Shown: positions 1 through 5,482, counted from the first letter of the stretch. The stretch: 9,352 nucleotides of DNA from Gemmatimonadota bacterium (GCA_028287225.1 JAQBPZ010000409.1:1-9352), one strand, 5' to 3'. Program-made: numbers and translations. The notes: a model not told the origin generated them from the sequence alone.

Positions 1-144
1 CCCGTGATGGGGGCGGCGTTCATGACGGCCGGCACCTTCACGCTGTTCGCGCCGCTGCCGTGGGCCCGCGTCCTCATGGCCTTCGCCTTCGGCGGGCTGC
101 ACCTGCTGTTCGGAACCCTGATCGCGCGGAGGCACGGTGGCTAG
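1..144 (+). CDS. C-terminal fragment of a small integral membrane protein
   Basis: The window opens inside this gene; frame 1 is open to a TAG at 142-144 and gives 47 residues. They form two hydrophobic stretches, roughly residues 1-20 and 24-41, separated by a short PLPWAR turn. The chain ends in a basic tail, IARRHGG, which would face the cytoplasm under the positive-inside rule. The missing N-terminus prevents family assignment. The last 8 nt overlap the GTG start of the downstream winged-helix regulator, so the two are very probably co-transcribed and translationally coupled. From memory, small membrane proteins with a similar basic ending sit beside HTH_34-type regulators in other high-GC genomes, which would make this a regulator and membrane-partner pair. 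That link is an inference; the open frame and hydrophobic character are seen directly. Confidence 0.7.
   Translation, partial: PVMGAAFMTAGTFTLFAPLPWARVLMAFAFGGLHLLFGTLIARRHGG
128..132 (+). promoter_or_regulatory. Shine-Dalgarno GGAGG that sets the regulator start
   Basis: GGAGG lies 4 nt upstream of the GTG at 137, inside the coding region of the preceding membrane protein. It is the clearest Shine-Dalgarno match in the window. It supports GTG 137 as the start even though it overlaps the upstream stop codon. A later in-frame GTG at 206 has no comparable ribosome-binding site. Confidence 0.65.
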
Positions 145-538
145 GCAGAATGCGGCGAAGCGCGCGCGCGACGCGTCGGTCTCCCCGGGGCCCGCGCTCC
201 AGTCGGTGAAGGGCGCCGCCGACGCGCCGGCCTCCGAGGAGGGCGCCCTGGCGCTCGACCGCCTGATCCACGAGCGGATGCGGCTGGGCATCGTGAGCGC
301 GCTCGCCGTGAACGACACGCTCTCCTTCAACGACCTGAAGCGCCTGATGGGCACCACGGACGGGAACCTGAGCGTCCATGCGCGGAAGCTCGAGGACGCG
401 GCATACGTGAGCTGCACCAAGTCGTTCGAGGGGCGGGTGCCGCGCACCGAGTACCGCCTCACGCCCACGGGCCGCCGCGCGCTGGAGCGCTATCTCGACC
501 ACATGGAAGCCCTGATCCGCGCGACGCGCGAGCGCTGA
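137..538 (+). CDS. Winged-helix transcriptional regulator (HTH_34/MarR-like)
   Basis: A 133-residue cytoplasmic DNA-binding protein. Residues 1-36 are an Ala/Arg/Pro-rich, probably disordered leader. Residues 38-125 form one winged-helix domain: a helix over LDRLIHERMRLGIVSAL (40-56), the helix-turn-helix from about 62 to 87 (SFNDLKRLMGTTDGNLSVHARKL), a wing around EGRVPRTEYRLT, and a closing helix TGRRALERYLDHMEALI. The order and the TxxGRRALERYL ending match the HTH_34 group of MarR/ArsR-like regulators, which usually bind as dimers. No ligand-binding or metal-binding residues are evident. The gene starts at GTG, overlaps the upstream membrane-protein gene by 8 nt and has a strong GGAGG. 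It stops 12 nt before the uppS-like gene, so all three may share a transcript. Its target is unknown; autoregulation of this operon is a reasonable guess. Confidence 0.85.
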   Translation: MARQNAAKRARDASVSPGPALQSVKGAADAPASEEGALALDRLIHERMRLGIVSALAVNDTLSFNDLKRLMGTTDGNLSVHARKLEDAAYVSCTKSFEGRVPRTEYRLTPTGRRALERYLDHMEALIRATRER

Positions 539-550
539 GACCACGCACTC

Positions 551-1291
551 ATGTCACGACACTCTGGGGCGGCTGCGCCCATCGCGAGCTTCGCCGGGCT
601 CCATCTGGCCGTCATCATGGATGGAAACGGTCGCTGGGCGACGGCGCATGGCTACTCGCGCTCGGCGGGCCACGAAGCGGGGCTGCGCGCGGCCCGGAAC
701 ATCGTGGAAGCGGCGGTGCGGGAGGGCGTCGGCACGCTCACGCTGTACGCCTTCTCCAGCGACAACTGGAAGCGGCCGGGCGCCGAGGTCACCGCGCTGA
801 TGCGCCTCTTCCGGCGCGCGCTGCTCGGGGAGGCCAAGCGCTGCCTGGACAACGGCGTGCGGCTCACGATCCTCGGGCGGCGCGACCGGCTGCCCTCCTC
901 GCTGCGGCACACGGTGGAGCAGGTGGAAGCGCTCACCGCGAGCGGCGCGAACATGCACCTTCGCGTGGCGGTCGACTACTCCGCGCGCGACGCCGTGCTC
1001 CGCGCGGCCTCGGCACTGCGGGGCGACAGCGTGTCGCGGGAGGCCTTCGGCGAGCTCGTGGCCCGCGTCGACAACGACCGGCTCCCGGCCCGCGACGTGG
1101 ACCTCGTGGTGCGCACCGGCGGCGAGCAGCGGCTGAGCGACTTCCTCCTCTGGGAGTGCGCCTACGCGGAGCTCAAGTTCGTCTCCAAGATGTGGCCCGA
1201 CTTCACGGCCGACGACCTGGCCGAGGCGCTCGCCGACTTCCGGGGGCGCAACCGCCGCTTCGGACTCGCTCCGGAGCAGGTGGCGTCGTAG
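551..1291 (+). CDS. uppS: Isoprenyl transferase (cis-prenyltransferase, UppS family)
   Basis: A 246-residue enzyme, within the usual 240-260 range. The family adds isopentenyl diphosphate units in cis to farnesyl diphosphate, giving undecaprenyl diphosphate, the lipid carrier for cell-wall and O-antigen sugars. Visible motifs are IMDGNGRW (22-29, catalytic Asp24), GHEAG (40-44), FSSDNWKRP (68-76), VRTGGEQRLSDFLLW (167-181, the diphosphate-binding arginines) and YAEL (185-188, metal-ligand Glu187). One oddity is at 142-146, where DYSAR replaces the usual NYGGR. This marks a divergent subfamily or a second copy. The gene is not beside frr, cdsA or dxr, the usual neighbours of housekeeping uppS, but 12 nt behind a winged-helix regulator. 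The ATG at 551 has only a weak upstream GAGA. Function is confident at family level; product chain length and housekeeping status are not. Confidence 0.93.
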   Translation: MSRHSGAAAPIASFAGLHLAVIMDGNGRWATAHGYSRSAGHEAGLRAARNIVEAAVREGVGTLTLYAFSSDNWKRPGAEVTALMRLFRRALLGEAKRCLDNGVRLTILGRRDRLPSSLRHTVEQVEALTASGANMHLRVAVDYSARDAVLRAASALRGDSVSREAFGELVARVDNDRLPARDVDLVVRTGGEQRLSDFLLWECAYAELKFVSKMWPDFTADDLAEALADFRGRNRRFGLAPEQVAS

Positions 1292-1395
1292 CCTCGCCCC
1301 TTCCGCGCCGCACACGGGCATCCCGAACAGGGGCCTGACTCGCGCCACGACTGGAGCCGACGCGGGTTGCTTTTCGGAATCGGCAGGCAGAGGCC

Positions 1396-1401
1396 GATAC
1401 T
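1396..1401 (+). promoter_or_regulatory. Candidate -10 element (GATACT) for a leaderless start
   Basis: GATACT keeps the two most conserved -10 bases (A at position 2, T at position 6) and ends 6 nt before the ATG at 1408. That spacing would put the transcription start at or next to the start codon. There is no usable Shine-Dalgarno: the nearest AGAGG is about 15 nt away. No convincing -35 is seen at 16-18 nt; a TTGCTT at 1367 is 23 nt away. The rest of the 116-nt spacer after uppS shows no clear terminator. Confidence 0.3.
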
Positions 1402-1407
1402 CCCCGC

Positions 1408-2736
1408 ATGACAGTTCCCACACGCGTGCTGATCGTGGAAGCGGTTGGCCCCGACGCCGCGGATCACCGGCACCTGCTCGGCGTCGCGGGGCATGAGACC
1501 GTGCAGACGACCGACGTCGAGCAGGCGCTGGGGTATCTCGAGCGCATGGGCGCCGACGTCGTGCTGGTCGCGCTTGGCCACGCGGGACTGCACGGCGTGA
1601 CGAAGCTCGCGGCGGCGCCCGGTGGCGCGCAGGTGGTGGTGCTCGCGGCCGAGTCGGAGCGGGACGACGCGCGCGAGGCGCTGCGGCTCGGCGCCTACGA
1701 CGTGGTCCGGCGCGCGGATGCCATCGACTCGCTGCTCTTCGCGGTGGACCGTGCGGTGCACGCGGGACAGCTGCTGCGCGAGGTGGCGACGCTGCGCGCG
1801 CGCGTCGGCGACCGGGTGGCCGAGTCGCTCGTGGGCCGCTCCACGGCGATGGACCGCGTGCGCGAGCTGGTGGGTCGAGCGGCGGGATCGCGCATCACCG
1901 TGCTGGTCACGGGCGAGGCGGGTACCGGCAAGGACCTCGTGGCGCGCCTGGTGCACGATCTCTCGGATCGCGCCAGCCGCCCCTTCGTGACGGTGCGGTG
2001 CGCGGGCGCGGACGCGTCCATGCTGGAGGCGGAGCTGTTCGGCACCACCGGCAGCGACGAGCGCCGGCCCCGCGGCGGGCTGTTCGAGCAGGCGCGCGGG
2101 GGAACCCTGGTGCTCGACGGATTTCCCGACATCCCGCATGCGCTGCGCGTGCGGATCGCGGCGGTGCTGGCCGAGCGGGCAGTGCATCGAGAGACCGGGA
2201 GCGCGGCCGGCCTGGTGCCGGTGGACGTGCGCCTCATCCTCACCGCGCGCGAGGGACCCGAGCGGGCGCCGCTCTGCACGAGCGACGACGACATCCTCGG
2301 GCGGTTCAGCGTGCTTCCGATCGCGCTCCCGCCGCTGCGCGAGCGCCGGCGGGACATCCCGACGCTGGTCCACCACTTCCGCAGCCGTCTCGCCCGCGAA
2401 GGCGGCGGCGAGCTTCCGCCCGTGCCGCCGGATGCGATGCTCCACCTCGTCGGCCAGGGGTGGGCCGGCAACGTGCGGGAGCTGGAGCACTTCGTCGAAC
2501 GGTCGGCCTATCAGCCGCTGGAGGGCGCGCCATCCCGGAGCAGGGGCGGCGACGATGCGGCGTTCGAAGCCGGAGAGACGCTCGATGCGCTGGAGCGGCG
2601 CTACATCCTGCACGTCCTCGACCAGGTGGACGGCCACCAGAGCCGCGCCGCCGAACGCCTCGGCATCGATCGACGCACGCTCTACCGGAAGCTGAAGCAG
2701 TATGCAGAAGACCGAGTAACGAGTCACGAGAACTGA
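1408..2736 (+). CDS. Degenerate NtrC-type regulator: pseudo-receiver, AAA+, Fis HTH
   Basis: A 442-residue protein with the layout of a sigma-54 response regulator: receiver fold about 1-120, linker, AAA+ domain about 140-370, Fis-type helix-turn-helix about 392-432 (RAAERLGIDRRTLYRKL). Key residues are altered. The receiver has E11-A12 where the acidic pair should be, Ala55 at the phospho-acceptor Asp, Ala80 at the switch Thr/Ser and Arg102 at the conserved Lys. In the AAA+ domain Walker A is kept (GEAGTGKD, 169-176). The loop after ELFG (209-212) is three residues short and lacks GAFTGA. Walker B reads LVLDGF, with Gly238 for Glu. Arg299, LPPLRER (307-313) and WAGNVREL (352-359) remain. It probably binds DNA and perhaps ATP, but should not be switched by phosphorylation or remodel sigma-54 polymerase. 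TyrR and HupR are known family members without GAFTGA that work with sigma-70. No kinase gene is adjacent. The last seven residues are encoded by the heptad repeat. Confidence 0.9.
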   Translation: MTVPTRVLIVEAVGPDAADHRHLLGVAGHETVQTTDVEQALGYLERMGADVVLVALGHAGLHGVTKLAAAPGGAQVVVLAAESERDDAREALRLGAYDVVRRADAIDSLLFAVDRAVHAGQLLREVATLRARVGDRVAESLVGRSTAMDRVRELVGRAAGSRITVLVTGEAGTGKDLVARLVHDLSDRASRPFVTVRCAGADASMLEAELFGTTGSDERRPRGGLFEQARGGTLVLDGFPDIPHALRVRIAAVLAERAVHRETGSAAGLVPVDVRLILTAREGPERAPLCTSDDDILGRFSVLPIALPPLRERRRDIPTLVHHFRSRLAREGGGELPPVPPDAMLHLVGQGWAGNVRELEHFVERSAYQPLEGAPSRSRGGDDAAFEAGETLDALERRYILHVLDQVDGHQSRAAERLGIDRRTLYRKLKQYAEDRVTSHEN

Positions 2737-2754
2737 ATAACGAGTAACGAGTAA
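2713..2754 (+). repeat. Left heptanucleotide array, (CGAGTAA)x6, TAA on + strand
   Basis: Six uninterrupted 7-bp units: CGAGTAA, CGAGTCA, CGAGAAC, TGAATAA, CGAGTAA, CGAGTAA. The array begins inside the regulator gene: units 1-3 encode residues 436-442 and unit 4 supplies its TGA (2734-2736). The TAA codons at 2717, 2738, 2745 and 2752 together cover all three + strand frames. It is an inverted counterpart of the array at 2921-2983. It resembles in style, not in sequence, the short tandemly repeated heptamers (STRR) described in cyanobacteria. Confidence 0.9.
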
Positions 2755-2776
2755 GTCGAGAGACATCCCGAGCGTC

Positions 2777-2895
2777 TGTCACCCCGCAGGAGCGCGTGCA
2801 GCGAGCGAGTGTCGGGGTCAGCGTCCGGTGCTTTGGGTCAGACTCCCAGCACGGGACAGTGACCCCGACACTCGCTGCGCTCCTGCGGGGTGACA
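2777..2895. repeat. REP-like nested palindromic element
   Basis: A large imperfect inverted repeat in the convergent intergenic space. The left arm (2777-2820, from TGTCACCCCGCAGGAGCGC to GAGTGTCGGGGTCA) and the right arm (2860-2895) match perfectly over an outer 19 bp and an inner 14 bp. The left arm carries 8 extra nt in between. The 39-nt centre folds again: GTGCT-tt-GGG (2828-2837) pairs with CCC-AGCAC (2845-2852). Alternatively GGGTCA (2835-2840) can pair with TGACCC (2860-2865), competing with the outer GGGGTCA at 2814-2820. Nested hairpins with GGGTCA/TGACCC ends are typical of REP sequences mobilised by RAYT (Y1) transposases, but no such transposase is in the window. It could also act as a bidirectional terminator or RNA stabiliser; there is no U-tract. 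Confidence 0.75.
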
Positions 2896-2920
2896 TCCGC
2901 TCGAGAGGCCCCCCCGCAGA

Positions 2921-2983
2921 TTACTCGTTACTCGTTACTCGTTACGCGTTACGCGTTTCTCGTTCTTCAGCTCTCGCGACTCG
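2921..2983 (-). repeat. Right heptanucleotide array, (TTACTCG)n, TAA on - strand
   Basis: On the + strand the units read TTACTCG three times, TTACGCG twice, then TTTCTCG (2921-2962). The period decays through about 2983 (ACTCG, CTCTCG remnants), within 6 nt of the stop of the nucleotidyltransferase gene. On the - strand this is the same CGAGTAA unit as the left array, so the two arrays are inverted around the REP-like element. Five TAA triplets in steps of 7 nt place stops in every - strand frame just beyond that gene. Read on the + strand it has no stop and would encode a repeating LLVTRYS heptapeptide. Confidence 0.9.
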
Positions 2984-2988
2984 TTCGT

Positions 2989-3792
2989 CTACTTCACGTG
3001 ATCGATCGCCCAGGTCCAGAAGATCGCGTCCTCGGGCGACATGCCGCCGCGGGGGGCGAGACGGGCGTCGGCGTAACCGTACTGGCCGATGTCGAGCAGG
3101 TACTGGGCGCGGCTCACCAGCGTGCCGCGGCACACCTTCTCGTCCGGCCGCGCCCGGCGGTGCTCGGCGAACCGGTGCGCCATGTCCTCCATGACGTGCG
3201 CCGGCAGGCGGTGCACCTCTCCCGGGTACACGAACGAGAAGAACACCAGGTAGGTGTAGAGGAGGGGCCACCGGTCCGCGTAGCGCTCGGAGAGCCGGTT
3301 CCAGTCGAGGTCTCCGGCACGCGCGCGCAGGATGTGCATGATGTCGGCGCCGTCGAAGCGCTCGCGCTCCATGACGAACGACTTCTGCCAGAGCAGCTCC
3401 TCGCACGGGACGATCTTCACCGGCATGCCGAGCACCTGCGTCTCAACCGCGTGCTCGAACCAGCCGTCGTCCACCGCGCAGATGCCGTTGCCCGAGCTGA
3501 AGACGAGGTCCACGAAGTCGTCGTGCTGGTGCGCCTTGCCGAGCCAGTGCGGAAAGGTCAGCTCGGTGCGGTAGCCCGCGCTGCGCAATGCCTCCATGGC
3601 CGCGTCCATGTCGGACCGGCGGAGGAAGAGGTCGAAGTCCTTGGTGTTGCGGACGATGCCGGTGTACTCGAGAAAGGCATGCGAGCCCCCCACGAGGAAG
3701 GGCACCGCCGCGTCGCTGAGCACGTGCAGCGTGCGGCGGTAGAAGGTATTGGTGTCCTGGGCGGACGCGTCGAGCGTGGACTGGCCGGACAT
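2989..3792 (-). CDS. Nucleotidyltransferase-fold protein
   Basis: A 267-residue cytoplasmic protein with a pol-beta-type nucleotidyltransferase core. It has GGS (35-37) preceded by VPFLV, the DxD pair in TKDFDLF (Asp52, Asp54) and a third acidic residue in FVDLVF (Asp95). These are the expected metal-binding and nucleotide-binding positions. The C-terminal half (about 125-267) is helical and Trp/Tyr-rich, with conserved-looking stretches such as FVMERERFDGADIMHIL and LVFFSFVYP. This family transfers a nucleotide onto an unknown acceptor; AbiEii-type antitoxin-system enzymes are distant relatives, but no partner of that kind is adjacent. From memory, close homologues often sit beside a metallophosphoesterase gene, as here. 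I chose the ATG at 3792, which has GGAAG 4 nt upstream, over a TTG 36 nt earlier (3828). The stop lies next to the decayed end of the right heptad array. Confidence 0.82.
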   Translation of the reverse strand: MSGQSTLDASAQDTNTFYRRTLHVLSDAAVPFLVGGSHAFLEYTGIVRNTKDFDLFLRRSDMDAAMEALRSAGYRTELTFPHWLGKAHQHDDFVDLVFSSGNGICAVDDGWFEHAVETQVLGMPVKIVPCEELLWQKSFVMERERFDGADIMHILRARAGDLDWNRLSERYADRWPLLYTYLVFFSFVYPGEVHRLPAHVMEDMAHRFAEHRRARPDEKVCRGTLVSRAQYLLDIGQYGYADARLAPRGGMSPEDAIFWTWAIDHVK

Positions 3793-3846
3793 CTGGCTTC
3801 CATGTTGAGTCGAGCCCGGTATTCGCAAGTCTGGGGCTAGGGGAGA

Positions 3847-3876
3847 GGGCGGCGACTCGGCACGTCAGCGCCGCCC
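3847..3876. promoter_or_regulatory. Perfect 8-bp inverted repeat in the divergent spacer
   Basis: GGGCGGCG (3847-3854) and CGCCGCCC (3869-3876) are exact reverse complements separated by 14 nt. They lie midway in the 114-nt spacer between the divergent nucleotidyltransferase and metallophosphoesterase genes. The position suits an operator serving both promoters. GC-only arms of this length can arise by chance in such DNA, so support is limited. Confidence 0.35.
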
Positions 3877-3895
3877 GCTGGCCCGAATCCTTCAG

Positions 3896-3901
3896 TACGG
3901 T
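3896..3901 (+). promoter_or_regulatory. Candidate -10 element (TACGGT) close to an ATG
   Basis: TACGGT fits the TAnnnT pattern and ends 5 nt before the ATG at 3907, again suggesting a leaderless or near-leaderless transcript. No good -35 is visible. The overlapping GGTGG could instead serve as a poor ribosome-binding site, so this is one of two readings. Confidence 0.25.
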
Positions 3902-3906
3902 GGCGC

Positions 3907-4755
3907 ATGCCTACCAGCGAGACAGTCCGGATCGCCGCCGTGAGCGATGTCCATTACGCGAAGGCGTCGCAGGGGTCGCTCCTGCCGCTCTTTGCGCAGA
4001 TCACCGAGCATGCCGACATCCTCGTGCTGGCCGGCGACCTCACCGACTACGGGCTCCCCGAGGAGGCACGCGTGCTCGCGCGCGACCTCACCGCCGCGGT
4101 CAGGATCCCCGTGGTCGCCGTGCTGGGCAACCACGACTACGAGGCCGGCCAGGCGGACGAGGTGAGCCGCATCCTGATGCACGCCGGCGTGCACATGCTG
4201 GACGGCGACGCGGTGGAGCTGCACGGGGTGGGGTTCGCCGGCGTGAAGGGCTTTGCCGGCGGCTTCGGGCGCGGCGCGCTGGGCCCGTGGGGAGAGCCCG
4301 CGATCAAGATGTTCGTCCAGGAGGCGCTCAACGAGGCGCTCAAGCTGGAGTCCGCACTCGCACGGTTGCAGACGCCGCACAAGATCGCGGTCCTGCACTA
4401 CGCGCCCATCCGGGAGACGGTGGAAGGCGAGCCGGTGGAGATCCATCCCTGGCTCGGGAGCAGCCGGCTGGAGGAGCCCCTCACGCGGTTCGAGGTCAGC
4501 GCCGCGGTGCACGGACACGCGCACAAGGGCGCGCCCGAAGGGCGCACGAGCACCGGCATCCCGGTCTACAACGTCGCCCTGCAGGTGCTGCGCGACAGCT
4601 ATCCCGACCGACCGCACTTCCGCATGATCGAGGTACCGCGCGAGCCCGAGCCGGCACCGGGCGGCGAGCCGCGACCGCACGGCCGGCGCGCCGGCGACCG
4701 CGAACCGCTGATCAGCCGCGTCCCGGGCGCGCCGGCGGCGGCCGACGCGGACTGA
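3907..4755 (+). CDS. Metallophosphoesterase (calcineurin-like phosphodiesterase)
   Basis: A 282-residue cytoplasmic enzyme with the full set of calcineurin-like metal and catalytic motifs in order: DVH (Asp14, His16), GDLTD (43-47), GNHD (74-77), the His of VLHYAP (164) and GHAH (203-206). These bind two divalent metals and hydrolyse phosphomonoesters or phosphodiesters; the substrate cannot be read from the sequence. The core ends near residue 240. The last 40 residues are Pro/Arg/Ala-rich and probably disordered, an extension beyond the usual domain. The gene is divergent from the nucleotidyltransferase, which hints that one protein adds a nucleotide and the other removes a phosphoryl or nucleotidyl group. 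It ends 1 nt before the stop codon of the convergent SRPBCC gene, with no terminator visible between them. The start is the ATG at 3907, followed at once by the first beta strand. Confidence 0.92.
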   Translation: MPTSETVRIAAVSDVHYAKASQGSLLPLFAQITEHADILVLAGDLTDYGLPEEARVLARDLTAAVRIPVVAVLGNHDYEAGQADEVSRILMHAGVHMLDGDAVELHGVGFAGVKGFAGGFGRGALGPWGEPAIKMFVQEALNEALKLESALARLQTPHKIAVLHYAPIRETVEGEPVEIHPWLGSSRLEEPLTRFEVSAAVHGHAHKGAPEGRTSTGIPVYNVALQVLRDSYPDRPHFRMIEVPREPEPAPGGEPRPHGRRAGDREPLISRVPGAPAAADAD

Positions 4756-4756
4756 G

Positions 4757-5449
4757 CTAGACCCCGTACGCGGTCAGCTCGACCTCGGGCGCGGTGTCCA
4801 GATAGTGCGCAAGCTTGCGGATGTCGGCCTCGAGCTGGTGCCGGCGCGGGGGGGCCACCAGCGCGGCCAGTGCCTCGCGCATGGGGCCGGCCTCGAGGAC
4901 CTCGTAGGACAGCGTCACTTCCAGGCAGGTCCGGCCCTCCGTCGGCTTGAACCTGATCAGCCCCGTGGCGTGCACGGGTGAGCCCGGCACGGTCTCCCAC
5001 GCGATCACGCGGTTCGGCACGTACTTGGTGGTGACGGCGCTCCACTCCAGCGTGCTGCCGCCCGGCGTCGAGGCGCACCAGCGCGATCGGCCGTCACCGA
5101 AGTCGCGCACGCTTCGCAGGCTGCCGACGAAGCGCGGATAGTTCTCGAAGTCCCGGCAGAACCCGAACACGCGCTCCACTGGCTGGCTCACGATGAACGA
5201 CATGCGCACCGTGGCGCCCCGCCGCCGGGTGCCCGCCCCACGCAGCAGGGCGGTCATGGGGCGGAACGCGGCGAACCCCATCAGCGCGAGTCCACCCACG
5301 GTGGCCACGCCCCGGGCGACGCCGGGCAGCCGGCGCCGCGAGGCCACGAGCGCGCCGCCTGCCAGGCCGAGCAGCAGGAAGGACAGCGTGTCGTCGTCCG
5401 ACGGCGAGGAGGGTGCAGGCTTGTTCGGCACGGGGAGGGGAAGTGACAT
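4757..5449 (-). CDS. SRPBCC-family protein with N-terminal membrane anchor
   Basis: A 230-residue protein. Residues 1-20 are a Pro/Ser/Asp-rich head. Residues 21-36 and 46-62 are two hydrophobic segments split by a basic loop (SRRRLPGVAR). Residues 80-218 form a START/SRPBCC domain of the polyketide-cyclase type: VRMSFIVSQPVERVFGFCRDFENYPRFVG, then WSAVTTKYVPNRVIAWETV, then a long C-terminal helix. The fold makes a hydrophobic pocket for lipids or other small ligands; no catalytic residue can be named. The membrane-plus-SRPBCC layout is common in uncharacterised 'cyclase/dehydrase' proteins. It lies 33 nt downstream of purK on the same strand, so it may share the purine transcript, although a purine role is not suggested by the fold. 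No clear ribosome-binding site precedes the ATG at 5449. The stop is 1 nt from that of the convergent metallophosphoesterase gene. Confidence 0.85.
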   Translation of the reverse strand: MSLPLPVPNKPAPSSPSDDDTLSFLLLGLAGGALVASRRRLPGVARGVATVGGLALMGFAAFRPMTALLRGAGTRRRGATVRMSFIVSQPVERVFGFCRDFENYPRFVGSLRSVRDFGDGRSRWCASTPGGSTLEWSAVTTKYVPNRVIAWETVPGSPVHATGLIRFKPTEGRTCLEVTLSYEVLEAGPMREALAALVAPPRRHQLEADIRKLAHYLDTAPEVELTAYGV

Positions 5450-5482
5450 GGTGTGCGGATGCGAGCAAGCGCGGTGCCTGCC

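Noticed and set aside
1292..1407. Intrinsic terminator after the uppS-like gene
   Set aside because: Only a 5-bp GCCGA/TCGGC stem with a long loop is present, with no following T-run.
1162..2766. 534-codon open frame antisense to the NtrC-type regulator, starting with LLVTRYS repeats
   Set aside because: It is a shadow of GC-rich codon bias on the opposite strand. Its N-terminus is only the translated heptad array, the rest is Arg/His/Ala-rich with no recognisable domain, and the + strand protein is clearly real.
2777..2895. CRISPR array or attC-type recombination site
   Set aside because: There is only one palindromic unit, no regularly spaced direct repeats of 25-40 nt, and no cas or integrase gene.
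2989..3792. AbiE-like toxin-antitoxin or defence module
   Set aside because: The nucleotidyltransferase has no AbiEi-type partner beside it; its neighbour is a metallophosphoesterase.
2890..3840. 316-codon + strand open frame over the repeat island and the nucleotidyltransferase gene
   Set aside because: It begins in the right heptad array (TRYSLLVTRY) and then runs antisense to a protein with clear GGS/DxD motifs.
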